Of a stretch of 64,000 nt of DNA, positions 55,523-64,000 are shown one piece after another. Each line of letters starts with the position of its first letter. The first letter of the stretch is position 1. The position numbers and the translations under genes were made by a program. This stretch comes from Neodontobutis hainanensis (lineage: Eukaryota; Chordata; Actinopteri; Gobiiformes; Odontobutidae), in the NCBI GenBank assembly GCA_024349245.1, contig JALDNG010000020.1, forward strand, positions 770,001 to 834,000, in the 5' to 3' direction. The notes under the pieces were generated by a model that saw nothing but the letters and a program-made list of their open reading frames with translations, had not been told where the DNA came from and made no database searches.

Positions 55523-57459
55523 AATAAATGAGCTTTTGGGATTTAGAATGTCAAGAGGGATCCAGAGGAAGCGCCTTAGTATCTCTTAAACAGTCTTCTC
55601 ATGACTTTATTAAAAAAAAAAATTATAATAAATAAATAAAAAAAAGGACCCCAAGTATTTTGATATAAATTTAATGGAGAACTTAAATGTAAAGGGCCTT
55701 GTGTTAAAATAAATGCATGAAACGTACTCCGTCTTGACTTTCGGTGTCACTTGCATCATGTCGTTTTCTGAGACACAAATCCTGCAGCAGTTCCCTCTGA
55801 CAATGAGGTCAAAGCTCAGTCTGTCTCGGTGTTATATATGTCTCCGTCACAAGCTGCGTTATAAAACCTGTCTGCGGCTGCTCATACTGACATGTCAGGA
55901 TCTTAAAAATTCACCGACACCTGGCTCTTACCACAGCCACAGAGAAGAGCTGTAAGTGGCATGAGCTGCTGAACAAGTAAACAAACCAGGATTTCTTGTA
56001 CGAGCACAACTACATGATGGTTTTCCAAATATTGTCATTTTTACTATTAAAAAGGTGAACTGACACTTCTGGTAAAAGTAAATATTTCCACTTCTATTTA
56101 GAGCATGGTTTCCCTGTAAAATGAAAAAAGGCTAGGCTAAACCATGATCTGTTAAAAAAAAATATATCTAAAAAAAATAAATAAAGACTACTTTTAGAGA
56201 CGTGTTGCTGACAAAAACAGTTAATAGTTTTAACACTGGCTGAACGATCCCAGCTCCGTCCTGTGAGCCGTTATCACCAGAGCAGACAGTGTTGAGGAAA
56301 TGCTGTGTCTGCGTCGATGTCGCTGGAGCGAGCCCAGACGATGGTAGTGAGATGTGTAGGTATGTGTCCCCTGAGCCCACGCCACCACCTGCCTCCTACA
56401 GATGGACCGTAAAAACCATCAGCGCTCTGCAGATTCAACGCTCCAAAAACGAACAGAGCTGCAGGCAGACATCACAATGATACTCACAAAATACAGCCAG
56501 ACTTGTTTGGTCCCTTTGTAACGTTAGATACATTTTTTTGGGTGGGTTTAACATTAATTGACTAAAAATGACATTTATTACAGGCTGTGGCTAGACTTTA
56601 GTGAGTGTGTCGACATGCACTTGAGCATCCTGGTTTGGAAGCATAAATAAACAGTATTCCAGTATATTTGTATGGGACAAATGACAAAGTAACACAGCCT
56701 AAAGACAGTGCTTATTTACCATGTTTCCAACTACAGAGGGAAAAGAAATATCCAAACATCTTTGTAAAGAATAAGGCGTCCACAGATGTAGCAATAGCTA
56801 AAGGTATATAAGACCAGGGAAGACCCTGGCACAACAACCAGCAGCGTTAAATTTCAAAGTGTCCTAATGAGGGACAAACTGCACAGGATTTTTGTTAAAT
56901 GTCACTTGTCAGCTCCGGTTTCATTTTGTTGCTGTATGAAAGTTGCTGCTCGCTTGGTTTGTTTTGCTGCGCGTCACTCAGTTCATCAGCAGCTGCCAGA
57001 AACTGGGACACGCGTATACAACCACATTATTCTGGTTTCTTCTACTCCAGCTTTCTCAAAACCAGGATTCTGACTTATCTGGGTTTCTGAAATTATGATA
57101 TGGACAAAAACAAAAACACATACAGAGTTGGTTTGCACACTTGACAGACAATCAGAGAATAGATAATTAATGCAGTTGTTTTAATCCATAAAGAAAAAAA
57201 ACTGTAAGAAACAGATTTCACCCAAAACCAGTTTTATGGATTTTTTTTACCCGGTCAGGAATGTGTTATGTCTTGTGCATGTAAAGATAATGCAAATAGT
57301 TTTTATATTAAAAAGCAAAATAGTGTTTAATACACCGCTCACAGACCCTGATATAGTCGGTAATAGCGCCTGGACTACATTAGTATTCAGTCAGTGAACA
57401 GTGAGACCAGCCTCCATTTCTGCTTCTGCATACATCTTCATAAAGACACATGCTGCAAA

Positions 57460-57498
57460 CAAAAACACACACACACACAGATATCATATCTGTGTGTG
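57460..57498. repeat. (CA)n running into a perfect 13-bp palindrome with 1-base loop
   Basis: CACACACAGATAT (57472-57484), a single C, then the exact reverse complement ATATCTGTGTGTG (57486-57498). The CA microsatellite is thereby mirrored into TG. Confidence 0.9.
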
Positions 57499-57994
57499 TA
57501 CGGAGTATTTAGTGTTGACAACTCATAAAAAGTTTGATCCGAACAGTGTTCATTAGCATTAAGAGCTTTGTGAGCATCATGACTTTTGTTTCTTAAACGA
57601 TGACACTTTTCCAAATATGGTCAGCACTTCTGGCTCCATAAACTGAAGCTAAAACAAAGTCTAGCTGTTGTGACGTAGTACTTTACACAAAAACACTCTT
57701 AAGTCTACTTTTATAAGTTTTGTCTCTGCCTTGGAAGTAAAGGACTGAAGATTTTAAAACAAGACCAGTCAAGATTGCAGCTGGTCTATTCACTCGCACA
57801 ATTCTTGTGATTGAAAAAAAACACTTATTTCCTTAAATGCACAAGAAAATGGCTCATCTAATGTTTTTAAATCCCCCCCCAAAGCTCTAAAAAGCACTCA
57901 ATGAGACTGGACCTGTTGTTTTAATGCACTGGTTTTGGTAAGTTATATTTAACCATCTACAAATAAAAAAATGCAGAAGAACTATTCAACAAGT

Positions 57995-58090
57995 TCTATA
58001 CCTGTATTAAAACAGGACTATACAAAGACTTAACTTAATCTAAACCAGGAACCAACAGAGCTAAACCAAAAGGACTAAACAGGAAACAAA
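57995..58090 (+). repeat. Small degenerate GGACTAAAC repeat patch
   Basis: AACAGGACTATAC, AACCAGGAACC, GCTAAACC and AAAGGACTAAACAGG follow the same theme as the array in intron 3 of gal3st2-like. Confidence 0.45.
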
Positions 58091-58296
58091 GATTCAAAAG
58101 TCAATAAAATAAAATGATTATCGGTTTGTTGTTAAACTTCCTTAGGGCAAAACTCAAATCAGGACCTAAAAAAAAGGAACAAACCTAGACTTGGCCACTG
58201 TGTGAGATGACTGGCTGTAATGAGTTCCTGTTGGATGCTGGTTGTGATACATAACTGACACGGATCTCTGTGTGCTCGTCTGTCGGCAGTGCTCTC

Positions 58297-58298
58297 CT

Positions 58299-58329
<31 letters not shown>
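58297..58329. repeat. CTC/CTT trinucleotide tract
   Basis: A run of CTC and TTC triplets; on the minus strand it encodes a poly-Glu run in an incidental open frame that starts with ATG but has no other gene-like feature. Confidence 0.9.
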
Positions 58330-60299
58330 ACTGCGCTGCATAATTAACCACTGCTGGATGAGATGTGCCACTTCACAGCTCTTTTCAAACGCACAAAAGA
58401 TGCTGCCATGGCTTTATGTAACGGCCGGGCTTTGGGTTTTATCAGCCGCTGTTTGAGGTGAGGCTCTCAGGTTAACATCAAAATACACTGAGCGTTATAG
58501 AGACGTGAAGAAGAGATGTGTCATTTGTGACAAAAGCCAAGTCAAGACTGAGACCAGAGCATGAGTAAAGGGAAGAGATGTTAGGAAACAAGGTTAGAGG
58601 GTTACAGGGATCCATAAAGATATTAGAGTCTTAAGGCTGCTGGTAAAAAAATAAATCAAATTAAAATTAAAATAAAGTGTGGCAGCTCACTGATCTGTTG
58701 TTCAAAAGCTGAATGCAGGAGATGGTCCATGTTGTATAGCATCTGTCCTGTTGTGTCTGTTGCTCCACTTCCACTTCAGAGTCTTCAAACTAATACCTGA
58801 TATCTATTTTCTCCAAATCATTCACATCCGTTTCATAAAAAAGCCCTGTTAGCATACATTAGCAACATACAGTCAGTCACCACCACAATGGATTTAAAGT
58901 GAAACGAACAATGTGCGTTAGCGGCAGACTTTTAGCTTTAATTTGAGGGTATTTACGTCCAACTCACGTGAACAGTGTAAATGTGCCTCCCACTTTTTAG
59001 GGACCAAAAGTAATAATTAGAAAAGATTAGAATTGTGTGGATGTCCCAATATTTATGGACCTGACTGTATAAAGAGCCCTCTCCCCTTTGTCTCGTTTAC
59101 GCAGATAAAGCTAAAACACAATCAATGTGACCTTTTACCCAGTGACCAGCAGATGGCACAAAGCTCATTAATTAAAGGAAATAAAGCACTAAATTAACTC
59201 TTGTCAGCTTGTAATCTATACTCAGGTGGGATTCGTTTTTGCTTTTTCCTGCCAACTTGGTATATTGGTGATCGTCTAACTTTTAAGAATCAAAACTTTG
59301 CATCAGCGTACTGACACACCCTTTTGGTGAAGACAAACACTCACATGACATAAATATGCTTGTGAGCGTGTATTTGCAGTGTGTAGGGAAGAAACTTGGG
59401 GCTCATGTTTGGTTACAGTCTATGTTTTATGGAAGCTTCTGTTTGGTTTTAGGATGTACATGTGTGAAGTAAACCTCTTGTGCACTACTGGCCTAAATGA
59501 ATTAAGTTGAAATGACAGTGTAGCTGCTCAGTCTTTTGTCTGCTGTCATGCTCCTCTCTGCGATGCTTCATGAGCGCTCGACACAAAAGGACAGTTAAAG
59601 CTAATCCCAGCGTCGTCTGCAGAAGTAAAAAGGGCAGAGCGAGTCGCTGTTATGGAGACTCTTCTGAAATAGCACAAAGACCCGGCTCAGAGCAGCACAC
59701 CTTTAAACAGAATGATTATGAAACAAACTAAAGTGAGCCACAGAGCCGAGGGCTGGAGAAAAGACATCAGGAGCAGGAATCAATGAGAGCAAACCCAGAC
59801 CTGTGCTGGGACTAAAACCTAAAGCAAAAGTAGGAAATGTTAAAAAGGCATTGTGTGAATGTCTTTTCAGTGTCAAGTCAATACAGGACAACTCTGGGTT
59901 TGAATGGACTTTTGCCAATTTCCACATGTCATGGTCTGTTGTAGTTTATTCTGTAAACTGTGACTGAAAAACGCAGAAAAGTATGGAATATATGCAGCAA
60001 ATTCTAGTTTTACATTCACCTGGACATTGTTCCAGAGACACGTACATGCTAGGATTTAAAAAAGTTCTCTTCAAATTCCTGATGCGTTTTTTGTATAAAT
60101 TCTAATGTTTGTGTATTTTAAACCAACACAAAGAGTCTGCAAATATTAAGATTTCTCAATACTGGTCAGACCTACAACTAAAAATGCAATCTCCTGCTTT
60201 TCCACCGTGTAGCTGCCTGCGCATTTAAATGGTTTATTATGTGTGGCTTTAAAATGAAGAGTGTCAGTGTCCATTTCTAAATGTTAGCCCTGCAAATAA

Positions 60300-60385
60300 C
60301 TGGCCACTGTCCAGCCCAAAGCTGCTGGGATAGGCTCAGTGAGTTGTGACCCCTAACGGGAATAAACGGTAGGAAAAAAAATTAT
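60300..60385 (+). repeat. Dispersed repeat, partner of the insertion in the Tc1 element
   Basis: GCCCAAAGCTGCTGGGATAG, GTGAGTTGTGACCCC and CGGGAATAAACGGTAGGAAA form the opposite-strand version of the repeat at 41568-41700, covering a partly different section of the family. Confidence 0.55.
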
Positions 60386-61465
60386 AATGTTTTATAATGT
60401 TTAAAACCAGTTTTAGAGTTGGATTGGAACCAGTTTCAGTTGGATTTAAACAGGATTTATTTATCTAAAAACCTTTTCAAGTCCAGTGCCAAAAGTCGAG
60501 CCGCACAAAACATTGCAAAGTGCTGCATCAGCCCCCGGGCCTTGAGTTAGACATTTGTGCATTACAGTGAATGTGAAAAATACAGTTGTGTACAAATGCC
60601 ATCATCTCTTTCTCACACAGCTTTCTCATCTTTCTACTTTCGGAAATCGACACTCCTGATTACAAACGCGATTAGAGACGCCCAAAGATGACATTCACAA
60701 ATTAAAAACCTAACAAGGCGGTTCTATTGCACTGCCACTGTAAACAGAAACGATCACGTTATTGCGTTCGGGCCGTCTCCGTCTGAAAACAGTACAGTAC
60801 AATCAGCTGGAGCCAGATACACATCACAATATGCTTTTCTCCGATCTGACTGCCTTCAAATTATAGAAGCAGTCGAGCAAAACTCTCCATTAAAGCCCCC
60901 AATTTCCCCGAGATGTCACAGCAGCCCCGACCTGCAATCATGTCTTCACTGCCGCGTTATGCAATTGGCTCTCTCCAAATGTGGAAATGCAGGGCCACTG
61001 CTGTGAGACGACCGCTTTACGCCTCGCTCGATGATAGTCAAAAGTTTATTATATTAGATCACACTCTGTTATTGCTACGGTGACAGACTGAGCTAAAGAG
61101 AAAGTGCATTGGGATGTGGTTTCAACTGGACTCATTCGTCTAAGTCCCACGTCAGTCCCGAGTGTTACATGCACAGCTTAGCCAGATTATGCTCGTCGTT
61201 CAGTTAAGTCACAGAAGAGAAGACACAGAAATGCTAGACTGACCAGCCACAATGTGACCTAAAATGTGTCCGTATCTCTCCAAACACTGGTCCTGATGTG
61301 CAGTGCCGGTTCAAAGCTTCTCTTTCACGTATACATGCATCAATAGTCTGACTACACAGCTCCAAATATGCAGAGATGGATTTCAGTTGGAGTTCTAAAA
61401 AGGCAGTAGCAATAGATTTAAAAAAAAGTTTAGAGCCGGTCGAGACAATAATCATTAGTTTAATT

Positions 61466-61684
61466 AAGTCATTTACATTTATTCATTTAGCCGACGCTTT
61501 TATCCAAAGCGACTTACATTGTTCTACAGTAATTACCAGTGTTACAGTCACTGGAGGCAAGGCGGGTTAAGTGTCTTGCCCAAGGACACAACGACAGTAT
61601 GAACTGTGGGGAGAGTTGGGAATTGAACTGCCTACCTTCCGGTTTAAGGACGATCGCTGTAAACACTGAGCTACTGCCACCATA
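61466..61684 (-). mobile_element. SINE-type repeat with TTATCCAAAGCGACTTACA tail
   Basis: On the + strand it starts with the tail string TTTAGCCGACGCTTTTATCC and GCGACTTACA. It passes the central block GGTTAAGTGTCTTGCCCAAG and ends in GGGAATTGAACTGCC and ACACTGAGCTACTGCC, the reverse complements of B- and A-box regions of a tRNA-like head. It shares head and centre with the 54965 SINE but has the tail seen at 7885, which links the two groups. Confidence 0.8.
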
Positions 61685-63180
61685 TTTAGTATTGTATAAA
61701 GCCAGGTCCAAACTACAACTACAATCTACAGTTGCTTTCTCTGGAAGTGGCTGTGATTTGAAAAAACTTCTATCATGTCACGGCTAAGGGAATGGGTGTG
61801 ACTGACCAGGCTAAAAGGCAAATCACAAAAGTGATTGGACAATTACTCTTAATGTCCACATCTGCACTTTTTGGTTATAAACAATTCTACATAAAACAAA
61901 AATCTGTGTTTACCCACTACAGCCGTGGTCACCAGTTAGGCTCGTAAAGCATAGATCAAAGATTACAAAGCTGGTGATATCCTTATATAAAAAAAAAAAA
62001 AAAAAAAAAAACACAGGAACTTGTTTATCCGGTCACCTATGTTTAATGTGTCCATGTTTTAAAAAGCTTAGATATGCAAGTCAGTTTTTATGTTTGTGCT
62101 ACATTTGTTGCCCTCTCGTTGGATTGACTATGATTCATGTCGCCTCAGGTCCCATTACCACATTTGTTTCAGCAGAATCTCAACACCATTATGAAGTGAC
62201 AGAAGTGTAGATGTTCGAACAGCAGACAAGTGTTGAGTCAGACTTTCTATGTGGCTTGAAAAACCTGGCACATACTTCTACAGGTTTCAGATCTTGTTTT
62301 TAAAAAAAAAAAAAAAAAAAAAATTTAAAAAAAATATGTTAATGTCCTGGAATTTTGTTGAAGGAAAATAAAAAAAATTACAGACCGAGGCAGAAAGCAC
62401 TGCCGTGTTAGTGAGACTCTAGATCCTTGAGATTAATTGCCATGTGTCCAGCTTCCAGACCCACAGAAGGTAAAAGGTTTGTGGTCTCATTTGAAAATTA
62501 ATGCAAAACTATCAAGGGTTTGACTTTCTTTTTGGTGTAATTTTTAGTCCTAAAAGTTTCATAGGTATTATAGTCAGGTATTTTTTTGAAAAAAAAATAA
62601 ATAAAAAAAAAAAATAAAAGTTTAATGGGGAAACTTATAAACTCAGCTCCTCCTACATCTGCCTTAGCCGTTTGTGTTTTCAGGATCCAAACTAACCACT
62701 GTGAGCCCATCTGAAGTGACTGCTGTGTGGACGAACGCAGAACAGTCATGCCTCAGGGATAACGTCAACATTTGCAAACCGGTTGTTGAGTCGGCTCACG
62801 GCTGTCACGGATGACTCTCGTCAGGTCAATTGTATTTGGCTGCGCTTGGACATGTGACAGCAGGGAATCAGTGGCTTTGCTGAGTGAACACTACAAAATG
62901 CTCCTGGATCAGCACAGAGTTATAAAGAGTAAAATCAAAACCTCTAATCGAGCAGTTTGCAAGGGCGACTCTGACACTGGTTATAATTAGAGCTGAAGTG
63001 TGCTGGACTGTTCATTTGAGGAATAATAACTGAGATCCATTAGAAAAGAGTCATAGCCACACATTTATAAAGAACACTTTCTCTGCACTAGTTTGTAATA
63101 GGGATTTGTGTTGTATAGTGAGAACTCAAATGCTCAGAACTTGTTATTGTTAATAGCAGACGGCAGAACTTCACAACTTT
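61685..63180. other. Intergenic sequence with long poly-A runs
   Basis: A-runs of about 20 or more bases lie at 61989-62011 and 62300-62323. They could be tails of decayed retroposed sequences, but no body was recognised upstream of either. Confidence 0.4.
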
Positions 63181-63266
63181 AGCGCCGGACCAAGTTGGAG
63201 AGCTGGTGTGAGTCCACTAGAGGAAGTGGGACCGCTAAACAGGCAGGACTCTGCTGGACCAAAGGC

Positions 63267-63332
63267 AGGACCAGGACCAGGACCAGGACCAGGACCAGGA
63301 CCAGGACCAGGACCAGGACCAGGACCAGGACC
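63267..63332. repeat. Pure (AGGACC)11 hexanucleotide repeat
   Basis: Eleven perfect AGGACC units, no interruptions. Frames across it read Gly-Pro or Leu-Val repeats but are incidental. Directly after it comes AACAG|GTAAGTG, a donor-like string with no matching exon evidence. Confidence 0.97.
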
Positions 63333-64000
63333 AACAGGTAAGTGCACAGGGTTAGCAGGGCCAGCCACAAGCAGTGCTGGCCCCTCACTCATTGGGCCAG
63401 TAGAACACTCTGGCAGAGATGAGCACTGGGCTGGCTGCTTAAGTGCAGAGAAGACTGATGAGGAGATGAGTTTCAGGTGGGCTGACAGGTGTGCTTGTTA
63501 ACGGTGTCAGGGAAGATCTGGAGTGAACTCTGTGGATTGTGACACAATAGAGATTGGAAATCCAACAGGGCTTTAAAAATCAACATAAAATGGTCTTGAG
63601 AACAAAAGCACAACACCTCAGTTTCACAGTGAACTTTAACCCAAACAGTTCTGCAATAACAGGTTTGTTTTGCATCGCTGTTATAAAGATAAAACCCATT
63701 TATGAACCAAACTGAATGCTGTTGTCTATTAACACATCTAGTTAAAATAGTACTCCAAATACTTAAACTTTAGTTGGATTTGAACAGGTGTTAGATAGAT
63801 TTGAACAGGTTTAGTTGGAATTTGAAGCATGTCCCTAAAAAGGAGAAGCATAAAGTGTGGATTTCCAATCTGCAGTTTCACCAAAGACTACACAGCCCCC
63901 TTCTACAGACTGCTTTCTGGTTCAAAGTAAAAGATAATCGATGAGGACTGTGTTTGTGAGTGAAATCTGGTGTGGGTTATATACGCTGGTCTCATCTCTG
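63333..64000. other. Right edge, no gene seen
   Basis: It contains another patch of TTAGTTGGATTTGAACAGGT units at about 63772-63820. Nothing else can be assigned. Confidence 0.45.

Larger units (their letters stand above)
55523..61465. other. Gene-poor intergenic sequence
   Basis: No gene or RNA gene is supported. Contained items, annotated separately: CA-linked palindrome at 57472, CTC-rich tract at 58297 and a dispersed repeat at 60300. The stretch 60650-61110 is less AT-rich and free of visible repeats, which makes it a candidate for conserved non-coding sequence; I cannot test that. Confidence 0.4.

Noticed and set aside
58159..58371. ORF with poly-Glu on the minus strand
   Set aside because: Result of the CTC/CTT tract; no other coding evidence.
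63171..63501. Gly-Pro and Leu-Val repeat ORFs
   Set aside because: Produced by the AGGACC microsatellite; nothing gene-like around them.
1..64000. CRISPR arrays, operons or bacterial-type systems
   Set aside because: The tandem array has no spacer structure, and the intron-exon organisation and transposon set are vertebrate; no prokaryotic system is present.

Overview
The window looks like nuclear DNA of a teleost fish. The evidence is AT-rich gene-poor sequence, canonical GT-AG introns, tRNA-derived SINEs, three Tc1/mariner remnants, hAT ends, a solo LTR and a 5'-truncated LINE of the kind that is abundant in ray-finned fish. There is no prokaryotic gene organisation. I cannot name the species.

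Only one convincing protein-coding gene is present, on the + strand: a galactose-3-O-sulfotransferase most similar to GAL3ST2. Three exons are firm: a transmembrane exon (20815-20919), an exon with the stem and 5'-PAPS-binding loop (21932-22493) and a terminal exon with the rest of the sulfotransferase domain (24827-25783). The transmembrane exon has no start codon. A G/C- and purine-rich block at about 1740-2513 ends in a perfect donor and contains an ATG at 2458 whose phase fits the transmembrane exon exactly. I therefore infer a first coding exon there and an 18.3-kb first intron. The predicted Golgi type II protein has 559 residues.

Region by region: 1-1740 is upstream sequence with SINE and degenerate-repeat scraps. 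1740-2513 is the putative promoter-proximal exon. 2607-6456 is a very large G-rich minisatellite (about 130 units of mostly 26-30 bp) with a superimposed 1.49-kb higher-order repeat, starting 93 bp inside intron 1. 6457-20814 is the rest of intron 1, with SINEs, an inverted repeat pair, perfect hairpins and a LINE inserted in one copy of a duplicated sequence whose uninterrupted copy lies 2-3 kb away. 22494-24826 is intron 3, holding about 600 bp of a decayed 'GGACTAAACC' tandem repeat. 25784-27545 is the probable 3' UTR.

27.5-64 kb has no gene I can support. It contains repeats only: a hAT-like element (38.4 kb), a Tc1-like transposon (41031-42852) interrupted by both a short dispersed repeat and a 484-bp solo LTR with a 4-bp target duplication, a long-TIR Tc1-like remnant (50.3-51.0 kb), a short Tc1-type deletion derivative (51.9-52.2 kb), SINEs near 54-55 and 61.5 kb, and several microsatellites. 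The long open frames inside the minisatellite are a by-product of its composition, not genes.
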